Shown: in pieces, positions 13,856 through 20,879 of the stretch | Numbering within the stretch: position 1 is the stretch's first letter | Layout of the letters: each line of letters begins with the position of its first letter | Assembly (NCBI GenBank): GCA_016789485.1 | Contig: JAEURE010000010.1 | Span: forward strand, 1 to 21,638 | Source of the DNA: Anaerolineales bacterium | GTDB lineage: Bacteria; Chloroflexota; Anaerolineae; Anaerolineales; Villigracilaceae | Direction: 5' to 3' | Length of the DNA: 21,638 bases | The notes under the pieces: generated by a model | What the model was told of the DNA's origin: nothing | Database searches by the model: none | What the model saw: the letters and a program-made list of their open reading frames with translations, nothing else | Translations under genes and position numbers: made by a program

Positions 13856-15250
13856 TTATCCGAAAATCCTTCGATACAAGTCCGATTCCAATAATCCGTT
13901 CGGGTCGCAGCGTTTTTTCAATTTTTTGAATTTGTCCACTGTCTCTTTTCCGTAAAACGCAAGCGCGGTCTCTGAGGTGGTTTCACTGTTCTTTGCAAAA
14001 TAGAATCTGCCTCTGTTCGCCAGCACGATCTTGTCGAAGTCCAACAGCATGGAGCGAAGCTTTGCGCGATTGCCGTCCGTCACTTTGAAATCCATGGCGA
14101 GGGAGAAACCATCCACGGCGTGAGTGAGAAGGAAATTATCCGGGCGATGGCGTTTCGTCACACCCAGGTAGGAAGGCAGACGATTCTTGATCGAGAGTTG
14201 GAGCAGTTCCATCCACGCGGTTTCAGCGGTCTCTTTTGGCAAAAAGGATTGATATTGGATCAATCCACCACGCCCATAGGAAAGTTCCCAGTTGGGCACA
14301 TAATCCAACAGGAAATGAAATGCTGCATGGGGTTGGCGGAAGGTATGTTTACGTAGAGAGGCTATATATTTTGCTGTGTTAACTCCCCACCACCCCAGAT
14401 TATTTCCAAAAGGCCGCATGAAATAATGCAGCATTCCTTTTGGAAATACACCAAAAATACGAGGTGGAAGAATCTGATTCTTCAATTTCATTGTCTCTTG
14501 CGGATTGGGGTCTTCACCTTCGTGCAGGTAGCGTGCGGCATGGATCTGTCCGCGACCAAGCGAACTTCCACCCGTCATCGTATCCAGCCAGCCGACAATA
14601 TAATCGTGTTTCGGAGCGCCGTCGTGCAGGGCAGTCAGTTGTTCGTGTAAATTCCTGACAGGGAACGCATCCACAGACAAAAGGCCGGAGTAGATGCGCT
14701 TCATCTGCATCGTGATCGATGTAAAAATGCCGAGCATCCCGTATCCGCCGATCATCGCATAAAACAGATCCGCATTCTTTTTTGGCGTGCAGATGACCTC
14801 TGCCCCCGTGGGCAGAACCGCCGTGAACTCGACAACATGTTCGCCAATCGGTCCCATTTTGAAATTATTTTTTCCGTGAATGTTCGCCGCCAGACAGCCC
14901 CCCAAAGTTGTCTTCATCGTGCCAGAGACGACAGCCGGCCACCAGCCGCTCGGTTCGACATGCTGCCAAACCTGTTCGAGCGTGACGCCGGACTCGCATC
15001 GAATCTGACCTGTAACCGGATCCCACTCGAGGATCTGGTTCATTGCTGACATATCCAGCACAATACCGCCGCCGGAAAGTGCTGCATCGTTGTAGCTGCG
15101 CCCCGCTCCGCGCGCTGTAACAGTGACGCCCATCTTTTTGGCTTGTTGGAATGCCGAGTAAATTTCCTCGGCAGATCTGGGTTGAATGAGATAAGCGGGG
15201 GCGCTGAGGGAATGTCCGAAGTTTTCGAGTTGAGTGAAGTTTTTTTGCAT
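13856..15250 (-). CDS. DprE1-like FAD-dependent oxidoreductase
   Basis: This 464-residue FAD_binding_4 (VAO-family) enzyme closely resembles DprE1, which oxidises the 2'-OH of decaprenylphosphoryl-ribose in mycobacterial arabinan synthesis. Matching features are ARGAGRSYNDAALSGGGIVLDM (about 45-66), GTMKTTLGG and AANIHGKNN (about 108-125; the HGKN motif of DprE1), GRGGLIQYQ, a late SETTSETALAFYGK, and the C-terminal CDPNGLLESDLYRR. The position of the Cys targeted by benzothiazinones in DprE1 appears to be non-Cys here (GFSLAMDF). The frame reaches 15373 but overlaps the SDR gene; MQKNFTQLENFGHS at 15250 matches the family N-terminus and length (DprE1 is about 460 aa). No Shine-Dalgarno is seen. 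The SDR partner lies directly upstream, as dprE1/dprE2 do in actinobacteria. An alditol-oxidase-like role is the main alternative. Confidence 0.85.
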   Translation of the reverse strand: MQKNFTQLENFGHSLSAPAYLIQPRSAEEIYSAFQQAKKMGVTVTARGAGRSYNDAALSGGGIVLDMSAMNQILEWDPVTGQIRCESGVTLEQVWQHVEPSGWWPAVVSGTMKTTLGGCLAANIHGKNNFKMGPIGEHVVEFTAVLPTGAEVICTPKKNADLFYAMIGGYGMLGIFTSITMQMKRIYSGLLSVDAFPVRNLHEQLTALHDGAPKHDYIVGWLDTMTGGSSLGRGQIHAARYLHEGEDPNPQETMKLKNQILPPRIFGVFPKGMLHYFMRPFGNNLGWWGVNTAKYIASLRKHTFRQPHAAFHFLLDYVPNWELSYGRGGLIQYQSFLPKETAETAWMELLQLSIKNRLPSYLGVTKRHRPDNFLLTHAVDGFSLAMDFKVTDGNRAKLRSMLLDFDKIVLANRGRFYFAKNSETTSETALAFYGKETVDKFKKLKKRCDPNGLLESDLYRRIFG

Positions 15251-15264
15251 ATGGTTTGGAAAAG

Positions 15265-15297
15265 AAACCCTAAAGAGCCAAAAGACTTTTAGGGTTT
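15265..15297 (-). terminator. Hairpin between SDR gene and FAD oxidase gene
   Basis: On the minus strand AAACCCTAAA and TTTAGGGTTT pair in a 10-bp stem (15288-15297 with 15265-15274) followed by CTTTT. It starts 9 bases after the SDR stop codon and ends 14 bases before the FAD oxidase ATG. It could be a terminator that the downstream gene partly escapes, or an attenuator in that gene's leader. Confidence 0.7.
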
Positions 15298-15306
15298 TTA
15301 TAAGGG

Positions 15307-16098
15307 TTAGAACGACATTCGGCGGAAGATTACCGATGGCACGTGTTGAATTACAAGCATGATCCAGCGCCATAAGGATGCAGTGTAAATTAATTGTTTG
15401 CGTTTGCGCATGGCGGCGTAAATATCGTCTGCGGCTTTTTCGGGGGAGATGGCAAAGGGGGTTGCGCCTTGCGCGGCTTTGAGCATTTCGGTTTTCACGA
15501 ACCCCGGCTTGACGGTTAACACATTCACACCATATCTTGTGAGTCGATTGCGAAGCGCTTCAAGATACGTGGCAAACCCCGCTTTGGATGTGTTGTAGCC
15601 TGGGTTGCCTATCCGCCCGCGGTCTCCGGCAACCGAACCAATGCCAACGATCTGCCCTGCCTTTGCATTTTGGAACATCTCGGCTACTGGGGTAAGCCAG
15701 GCCATCCCGCCAATGAGGTTGACCTCGATCATTTTGCGGTCGTTCTCAAAGTTGTATTTATCCGCGCCGCCCGGTGGATAATTGACGCCTGCCATGAAAA
15801 CAACAGTATCCAATCCGCCAAGGTCTGCAATGATCTTGCGCAGCAGATCGGGGACTTCATCATAGTTGGATACATCATGTACATATGAAAGAGCGCGTGT
15901 CTCATTCGATGATGAATTGATCTCCACGCACAAGGCATTCAATTTATCCTTTTGGCGGGCGACCAGGGCAAGTGCATATCCCTCTTTTGCAAGTTTACGA
16001 GCAAGGGCAGCACCAATCCCTTCGGATGCACCGACGATGATTCCCCGTCGGCGAGGAGATAGTGGGGTGGCTGGGGCAAGCTTGGGTAAGTCAGACAC
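15307..16098 (-). CDS. DprE2-like short-chain dehydrogenase/reductase
   Basis: This 263-residue Rossmann-fold oxidoreductase has the SDR cofactor motif GASEGIG (23-29), the NAG-type position read as MAGVN, the active-site Ser155 in GIGSVAG, and Tyr168-x-x-x-Lys172 in YNTSK. Arg after the second strand (VARQ) suggests NADP(H). The open frame reaches 16299, but no conserved sequence lies there. GTG 16098 has GAGG six bases upstream, and a TAGAAT box on the minus strand (16135-16130) would start the transcript about 25 bases before it, so I use the GTG; ATG 16131 would overlap that box. Beside a DprE1-like oxidase it probably reduces a keto intermediate, giving a two-step sugar epimerisation on a lipid carrier. 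That role is inferred from the pairing. Confidence 0.85.
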   Translation of the reverse strand: MSDLPKLAPATPLSPRRRGIIVGASEGIGAALARKLAKEGYALALVARQKDKLNALCVEINSSSNETRALSYVHDVSNYDEVPDLLRKIIADLGGLDTVVFMAGVNYPPGGADKYNFENDRKMIEVNLIGGMAWLTPVAEMFQNAKAGQIVGIGSVAGDRGRIGNPGYNTSKAGFATYLEALRNRLTRYGVNVLTVKPGFVKTEMLKAAQGATPFAISPEKAADDIYAAMRKRKQLIYTASLWRWIMLVIQHVPSVIFRRMSF

Positions 16099-16129
16099 GA
16101 AAGACCTCGTTAATCGGTGTTGAGATTTC

Positions 16130-16135
16130 ATTCTA
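16130..16135 (-). promoter_or_regulatory. -10 box of SDR/FAD oxidase genes
   Basis: The minus strand reads TAGAAT, placing a transcript start near 16123 and a leader of about 25 bases that contains the GAGG ribosome-binding site of GTG 16098. The -35 region is weak. Confidence 0.45.
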
Positions 16136-16166
16136 ACACAATCCAAATCGCGGTAAAAATAACCGT

Positions 16167-16172
16167 TATAAT
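16167..16172 (+). promoter_or_regulatory. -10 box of GAF-GGDEF gene
   Basis: TATAAT predicts a transcript start near 16179 and a leader of about 32 bases before GTG 16211. The leader contains GGAG at 16203-16206. It is divergent from the SDR promoter, about 30 bases apart. Confidence 0.55.
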
Positions 16173-16210
16173 CATCAAATCTCTGTGCGTAATAGTACAA
16201 ACGGAGTCTT

Positions 16211-17485
16211 GTGTTGTTCGTTAATGATGATACAAAGGGTATCATGGAAAATAACGAATTGGACCGTAGCGACGTATTTCGTCGTGCTTGGGATATCATC
16301 GCTCAGGATAAATCAATCGCGCCTGACGAGAGAGAGGGAATCCTCAAGCTTATTCAGGTGTTGGTTGAAGCCACGGAATCCAATACTTCCCAAAGTAAAA
16401 AAGATCAGCAGGTGGAAGGGTATACACAGGAGATCATCTCCAAACATTCCCTGATGACGCTTGTCAAGCAGCAGGCGGATGAGTTGGATGCTTTGAAGCG
16501 TATTAGTTTGAACCTCACTTCCAGCTTGAATTTGCAGACCGTGCTTGAGACCGTTGTCACCGAAGCAATGAGGCTGATAAAGAATTCGCGCGCAGCTCAT
16601 ATCTATTTATATTCACACGGGGTTTTGGAATTTGGCGCCGCATTGAATTCAGAAGGCGAGAGTAACAAGCCCATCGCAATTCCAAGATCCAACGGACTTA
16701 CCTATATGGTGGCTAGAAATGGAATGCCCATCATTGTCGAAAACATGCTTGAGCATCCATTGTATAAAGGGACCCCGGCGGAGTGGAGCGGCTCCATTAT
16801 CGGCGTTCCCTTGAAGTTCGGCAGTTCGATCGTGGGTGTAATGAATATTTCAAAATCCACCCTGGGCGGGTTTACAAGATCGGAAATGCGTTTGATTGGC
16901 TTGCTTGCGGATCAGGCTGCCGTGGCGATCTCCAACGCGAGTTTACACAAGGGCGTGACCGAGCTTGCAAATACCGACAGTGTGACGGGGCTTCCCAACC
17001 GCCGCGCCTTGGATGAACGTCTGCAGGACGAAATTCGATACGCCCGCAGTATGAATTCAAAATTCTCAGTTGTCATGATGGATCTGGATGGATTCAAAAA
17101 TGTGAATGACACTCTGGGTCACAGCATTGGGGATGATGTCCTTCGCCATGTATTCAATTACCTTGCGGAGAAGATGCGCGCAACAGACTTCCTTGCACGT
17201 TATGGCGGCGATGAACTGACGTTGATCATCCGCGACAGCGATGTGGAGGTGGCGCAGATCGTTACGAACAAGATCATTGAATTGATGAAGGCGTATTCCT
17301 TCCCGATCTCAGGCGGCAGGCCCATTCAATTGGGAATCACCGCCGGCGTTGCGGTCTATCCGCTGCACTCTCACACTGCGAGCGATCTGTTGCGTACTGC
17401 GGATGCGGCTCTCTATCAGGCAAAAAAATACAACCGCGGAAAATTTCTGGTTGCAAAACTCAATACAGGCCCATTGACCTCTTAA
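16211..17485 (+). CDS. GAF-GGDEF protein, probable diguanylate cyclase
   Basis: This 424-residue soluble protein has a helical N-terminal part (1-105), a GAF sensor domain (about 108-242, with GRAAH-like core and VPLKFGSSIVGVMNIS) and a GGDEF domain (about 252-416). The metal-binding region MDLDGFKNVNDTLGH is canonical and RATD (323-326) is the RxxD inhibitory site, five residues before the signature. The signature itself is GGDEL (332-336), not GGDEF, so catalysis may be reduced; it could also act mainly as a c-di-GMP sensor. The GTG at 16211 has GGAG with a 4-base spacer; ATG 16244 (MENNELDRS) is an alternative. It is the second c-di-GMP protein in the window and is transcribed alone. Confidence 0.88.
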   Translation: MLFVNDDTKGIMENNELDRSDVFRRAWDIIAQDKSIAPDEREGILKLIQVLVEATESNTSQSKKDQQVEGYTQEIISKHSLMTLVKQQADELDALKRISLNLTSSLNLQTVLETVVTEAMRLIKNSRAAHIYLYSHGVLEFGAALNSEGESNKPIAIPRSNGLTYMVARNGMPIIVENMLEHPLYKGTPAEWSGSIIGVPLKFGSSIVGVMNISKSTLGGFTRSEMRLIGLLADQAAVAISNASLHKGVTELANTDSVTGLPNRRALDERLQDEIRYARSMNSKFSVVMMDLDGFKNVNDTLGHSIGDDVLRHVFNYLAEKMRATDFLARYGGDELTLIIRDSDVEVAQIVTNKIIELMKAYSFPISGGRPIQLGITAGVAVYPLHSHTASDLLRTADAALYQAKKYNRGKFLVAKLNTGPLTS

Positions 17486-17512
17486 GGCCGTCCGGAAAGA
17501 CAAGAGAAATTC

Positions 17513-17540
17513 AAACACCCCAAAATTTTTGGGGTGTTTT
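17513..17540 (+). terminator. Terminator after GAF-GGDEF gene
   Basis: AAACACCCC (17513-17521) and GGGGTGTTT (17531-17539) form a 9-bp stem that can extend through AAAA/TTTT in the loop and is followed by a T. It lies 27 bases after the stop codon. Confidence 0.85.
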
Positions 17541-17597
17541 GCAACCAATGGCAGGCAGGCGGGGTTATATCCATACAAACCAAAATAGGAGCCGAGC

Positions 17598-18521
17598 ATG
17601 CCCCGCAAAGTAAAACTTATCCTTAATCCCATGGCAGATATGGGACGCGCCTGGAAGACAGCCAATGACCTGAGACCGATCGCACAGGAATTTCAAGGCG
17701 AACTCACCTGGAGCGGAACGGTCTATCCCACACATGCCATTGAACTTGCCCGTCAGGCTGCCGAAGAAGGCTGTGACCTGGTCATTGCGATGGGTGGCGA
17801 CGGAACTGTCCATGAAGTGATGAATGGACTCATGCAGGTCCCTGAAAACAAACGTCCCGTTATGGGGGTGGTGCCCATCGGCTCCGGCAATGACTTTGCC
17901 TACTCCATGGGCATTACACAAAAATCCGCGCATGCGCTTGCACATGCCCTGAAGGCGGAGAATACCGAGCTTGTGGATATTGGCTTGATGACCGATGAAC
18001 ATGGCCGCCAGGAATATTTTGACAACACCCTCGGCATTGGTTTTGATGCGGTGGTCACCATCCGCTCGCACAAACTACCCATCGTCAAAGGCTTTCTAAT
18101 GTATCTCACGGCGGTGATTCAAACCATCCTGTTGAATCACAATCCCGCCAAGGTAAAAATAGAAATGGATGCTGAAGCGTGGGAAGGTCATACGCTCATG
18201 GTCACATTGTGTAACGGTCCGCGGGAAGGAGGCGGTTTTATGCTCTCCCCCGAGTCGAAAAACAATGATGGAAAAATGGAGTACCTCATCGTTGACAAAG
18301 TCTCACGCGGTATGATGTTCCGCCTTGTGCCTGAGTTTATGAACGGAACTCACATGCGCTTCAAACAGATCCGTATGGGTGAATTCAAAAAATTCAAGCT
18401 GTCTTCAGACCTGCCGCTTTACATCCATGCCGATGGCGAGATCTTCACCAGCTTCGGCAGTAATTTGAAAAAAGTAGAGTTTGAGATCCTGCCGCAAGCG
18501 CTAAAAGTGGTTCGCGGTTAA
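17598..18521 (+). CDS. Diacylglycerol-kinase-family lipid kinase
   Basis: This 307-residue protein has the DAGK catalytic fold of the YegS/DgkB/BmrU group, which phosphorylates diacylglycerol or related lipids with ATP at the inner membrane face. The seen motifs are LILNPMADMGRA (8-19), MGGDGTVHEVMNG (65-77) with the nucleotide-binding GGDGT, and VPIGSGNDFA (92-101), followed by the beta-sandwich C-terminal domain including LSPESKNNDGKMEYLIV and a final HADGE. AGGAG stands 7 bases before the ATG. Which lipid it uses cannot be told; a role in recycling diacylglycerol into phospholipid synthesis is the default. It is a single gene between two terminators. Confidence 0.9.
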   Translation: MPRKVKLILNPMADMGRAWKTANDLRPIAQEFQGELTWSGTVYPTHAIELARQAAEEGCDLVIAMGGDGTVHEVMNGLMQVPENKRPVMGVVPIGSGNDFAYSMGITQKSAHALAHALKAENTELVDIGLMTDEHGRQEYFDNTLGIGFDAVVTIRSHKLPIVKGFLMYLTAVIQTILLNHNPAKVKIEMDAEAWEGHTLMVTLCNGPREGGGFMLSPESKNNDGKMEYLIVDKVSRGMMFRLVPEFMNGTHMRFKQIRMGEFKKFKLSSDLPLYIHADGEIFTSFGSNLKKVEFEILPQALKVVRG

Positions 18522-18525
18522 ATAA

Positions 18526-18552
18526 AACAGCGGCTGATTTTCAGTCGCTGTT
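18526..18552. terminator. Bidirectional terminator after lipid kinase gene
   Basis: A 12-bp stem (18526-18537 with 18541-18552) with one G-T pair and a 3-base loop ends the lipid kinase gene and faces the minus-strand membrane protein gene whose stop is at 18568. Confidence 0.75.
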
Positions 18553-18567
18553 CGTTTCAGGACAGGG

Positions 18568-19074
18568 TTAACCGAACAAGCGTGCCGACGCCATCAACGC
18601 GATGGCGATCAGTATGAAGACCATATTCCATCTCGTGGACATGGCTTGCCGTTTAAGAAGCGCCTGCATGGCAGACATTTGCTCCGTGGTCGGTTTTCCT
18701 TGAATCTGCGCGCCGAGCGCCCCCAATGCCTTGTTTGTATTACCAAGCATCACCCCGAATATAAATGCCAGAATGCCTGCCACTGCTCCGATTCCAAAAC
18801 CTATTCCCGTTGGGGTCTGCATCCATGCGGAGCGGAACCAGTTCGAATCAAAACCATACAAGATCGAACCAGCCACTACCGTTGTCAACCCGTTGACCAT
18901 CATAAAAGTGGAAAATCGGGTCTTCCCTACCAAATGTCCGATAAACTGTTTCCCCGCATCGCCGGTGGCGTTGATGGTTGGCGCGATGAAAAAAGCCAGC
19001 ACCAGCGCACCGCCCGCCCAAAGTATTCCAGCGATAATGTGAGCAAAACGCAAAATTGAAAACAATAAAGTCAT
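18568..19074 (-). CDS. Small four-TM membrane protein
   Basis: This 168-residue integral membrane protein has about four hydrophobic segments (residues about 3-27, 54-76, 88-112 and 146-166). I do not assign a function. The first segment, LRFAHIIAGILWAGGALVLAFF, resembles the start of CopD/DUF2269-type membrane proteins, where the His and the WxGG turn recur; this is a loose match. The frame is open to 19200, but AAGGAG with a 9-base spacer before the ATG at 19074 (MTLLFSILRF), and the lack of hydrophobic or conserved sequence upstream, fix the start there. It is divergent from the XPB/Ssl2-N-like gene and faces the lipid kinase across a terminator. Confidence 0.75.
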   Translation of the reverse strand: MTLLFSILRFAHIIAGILWAGGALVLAFFIAPTINATGDAGKQFIGHLVGKTRFSTFMMVNGLTTVVAGSILYGFDSNWFRSAWMQTPTGIGFGIGAVAGILAFIFGVMLGNTNKALGALGAQIQGKPTTEQMSAMQALLKRQAMSTRWNMVFILIAIALMASARLFG

Positions 19075-19143
19075 GGCATATCTCCTTTTTTCAATAAAAC
19101 ACCGCAAATTCATTTCGCTACGCTCAATTTTACAGCGTAATGA

Positions 19144-19149
19144 TAAAAT
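19144..19149 (+). promoter_or_regulatory. -10 box of XPB/Ssl2-N-like gene (leaderless)
   Basis: TAAAAT is followed by CCCGCC and ATG 19156, matching the six-base spacing found at mutL, the HAD gene and the PAS-GGDEF gene. No Shine-Dalgarno lies in that space. Confidence 0.55.
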
Positions 19150-19155
19150 CCCGCC

Positions 19156-20799
19156 ATGCCTTTGCTTCAACAAAGCCTGCTCAAACAGGATATCGGACAT
19201 CTTCGCATCATTGCCGGATTCTGGGGAATCGAATTGGAATCTGCCGATTCAGACTCCGCCCTCGAAGAACTTTGCGCCTCTCTGCTGGACCTGGAAGCCA
19301 TTACCGAGACAATGGACATTCTCCCCGCTGAAGCACGCTCGGCGCTGAACGTCCTTGTAGAATCCAGCGGCAAAATGGAGTGGGTGATCTTTGCCCGCAA
19401 ATACGGCGAGATCCGCGAGATGGGCGCAGGCAGGCGGGACAGGGAACGCCCGCACATGAAACCGATCTCCGTTGCGGAGATACTTTTTTATCGCGGCTTC
19501 ATTGCCAAGGCATTCTTCGACTCTGGCAAAGGCGCTCAGGAATTTGCCTATATTCCCGAAGACCTTTTGGAATTGATCGGCGAATTGGAAAACGTCAAAG
19601 AAGGCGAGGAAATAAAGAAAGTCTCCGAGCCGCTGGGCCGCCCGGCAACCCCGCTGGAAAAAGCCTTCGAAATCCCCGCTACCGATCATATCCTCGATGA
19701 GGCCACCACCTATCTTGCAGCCTTGCGCATGGGCAAAACAGATTTCATGCCTGACCCGCAATTGATTGCGTTATTGACTTCTGCAAAGCTGGTCAATAAA
19801 GATATCCCCCAAACCGAAGCGGTGAAAAAATTCCTCGAAGCCCCCCGCTCCGAAGCGCTGGGGATGCTTTTCTCTGCCTGGCTTGATTCGCCGACGTTTG
19901 ACGAACTGCGCCTGATTCCCAGTTTGGTTTGTGAAGGCGAGTGGAAGAATCAGCCGCTGGTCACCCGCGAATTTCTCATGGACCTGGTCAATTCCATTCC
20001 GCAAAATAAATGGTGGAGCCTGCCTGCTTTTCTGCGCGCCATCAAGGAAAAATTCCCGGACTTTCAAAGACCCGCAGGCGACTATGACTCGTGGTTCATC
20101 AAACGCGCTTCCGATGGACAATTCCTGCGCGGCTTCGCCTATTGGGACTCTGTAGACGGGGCCTTGGTGAAATATTTTATTCAACTGCTGCATTGGCTGG
20201 GTCGAGTAAACCTGGCTGCCCCCGAAGAAGGAAAAGAGGCGACCGCCTTCTTCCTTCCTGCACCTGCCCTGAGTTCAATCGAAGGGTCTTTCGATGAGAA
20301 GAAAGAAGAGAACGACGCCCTGAGGTTCTCGAAGGGAGGAAAGATCGTTGTCTCTTCAAATGGACGCATTTCTGTCTCGCGCTATTTCTCCCGCGCCGTG
20401 CGCTATCAAATTTCGCGCTTTTGCGAATGGGATGACCAGAAGCAGGACGATTACATTTATTCGGTCAGCGCACGGTCTTTGAGGCGGGCTGGGGAGCAGG
20501 GACTGAAAGCCGAGCAATTGCTTGCCATGCTGGTCAAATATACGAACGGGACGGTCCCGCCTGCGATGGTGAAAGCGCTCAAGCGCTGGGAGGAGCACGG
20601 AGCGGAGGCCCGGGTGGAGAATCTGCTTGTGCTGCGAGTCAGCAGGCCCGAGGTTATGGAAGAGATGCGCAGTTCGAAGGCGGGAAAATTTTTGGGCGAG
20701 TTGTTGAGTCCAACGGCGGTGATCGTCAAAAGTGGAGCCATCGAAAAAGTAATGGCGGCGCTGGCAGAGTTGGGGCTGCTTGCGGAAGTGAAAGAGTAA
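19156..20799 (+). CDS. XPB/Ssl2 N-terminal-domain-like protein
   Basis: This 547-residue soluble protein has no helicase motor: no Walker A or DEAD-type motif is present. The C-terminal region (about 395-547), with IVVSSNGRISVSRYFSRAVRYQISRFCEW, a YSVSARSLRRAGEQGL turn, LPP-like TVPPAMVKALKRWEEHG and a long helical tail, resembles the XPB/Ssl2 N-terminal (Helicase_C_3) domain that precedes helicase motors or stands alone in actinobacteria and Chloroflexi. The N-terminal part has an alpha-helical, winged-helix-like layout (LPAEARSALNVLVESSGKMEWVIFARKYGEIREM, about 56-89), fitting DNA binding. Residues 371-394 are encoded by two repeat units in frame. A DNA-repair or transcription role is inferred from the domain only. 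The start follows a leaderless -10 box; a terminator follows directly. Confidence 0.75.
   Translation: MPLLQQSLLKQDIGHLRIIAGFWGIELESADSDSALEELCASLLDLEAITETMDILPAEARSALNVLVESSGKMEWVIFARKYGEIREMGAGRRDRERPHMKPISVAEILFYRGFIAKAFFDSGKGAQEFAYIPEDLLELIGELENVKEGEEIKKVSEPLGRPATPLEKAFEIPATDHILDEATTYLAALRMGKTDFMPDPQLIALLTSAKLVNKDIPQTEAVKKFLEAPRSEALGMLFSAWLDSPTFDELRLIPSLVCEGEWKNQPLVTREFLMDLVNSIPQNKWWSLPAFLRAIKEKFPDFQRPAGDYDSWFIKRASDGQFLRGFAYWDSVDGALVKYFIQLLHWLGRVNLAAPEEGKEATAFFLPAPALSSIEGSFDEKKEENDALRFSKGGKIVVSSNGRISVSRYFSRAVRYQISRFCEWDDQKQDDYIYSVSARSLRRAGEQGLKAEQLLAMLVKYTNGTVPPAMVKALKRWEEHGAEARVENLLVLRVSRPEVMEEMRSSKAGKFLGELLSPTAVIVKSGAIEKVMAALAELGLLAEVKE
20266..20336 (+). repeat. Two intragenic GCCCTGAG-TCGAAGGG repeat units
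   Basis: Unit 1 (20266-20286) is GCCCTGAG-N5-TCGAAGGG and unit 2 (20317-20336) is GCCCTGAG-N4-TCGAAGGG, in the same orientation and separated by 30 bases. Both are read in the gene's frame, as PALSSIEGS and DALRFSKGG. This is the same kind of small element that yields ALSLSKG/ALSEVEG peptides in many Chloroflexi and other bacterial proteins. Confidence 0.75.
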
Positions 20800-20835
20800 A
20801 TGGAAGTCACGCGGAAATAATGACTTCCATTTTTT
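20798..20835 (+). terminator. Terminator after XPB/Ssl2-N-like gene
   Basis: AAATGGAAGTCA (20798-20809) and TGACTTCCATTT (20821-20832) pair perfectly over 12 bp around an 11-base loop and run into TTTT. The stem begins on the last two bases of the stop codon. Confidence 0.9.
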
Positions 20836-20845
20836 ATTTAATCGC

Positions 20846-20851
20846 TATAAT
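20846..20851 (+). promoter_or_regulatory. -10 box of kbl-type gene
   Basis: TATAAT places the transcript start near 20858, giving a leader of about 22 bases with AAGGAG before ATG 20880. The -35 region would lie inside the preceding terminator and shows no consensus. Confidence 0.5.
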
Positions 20852-20879
20852 GAAAATACATTTTCAATAAGGAGTTTCC

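Noticed and set aside
15251..15373. Longer FAD oxidase N-terminus from 15373
   Set aside because: It would overlap the end of the SDR gene and run through the hairpin; no conserved residues occur before MQKNFTQLENFG.
17565..18071. Minus-strand open frame of 168 codons
   Set aside because: It is antisense to the lipid kinase, whose GGDGT and GSGNDF motifs fix the coding strand.
19249..19761. Minus-strand open frame of 170 codons
   Set aside because: It is antisense to the XPB/Ssl2-N-like gene, with no signal or family match.
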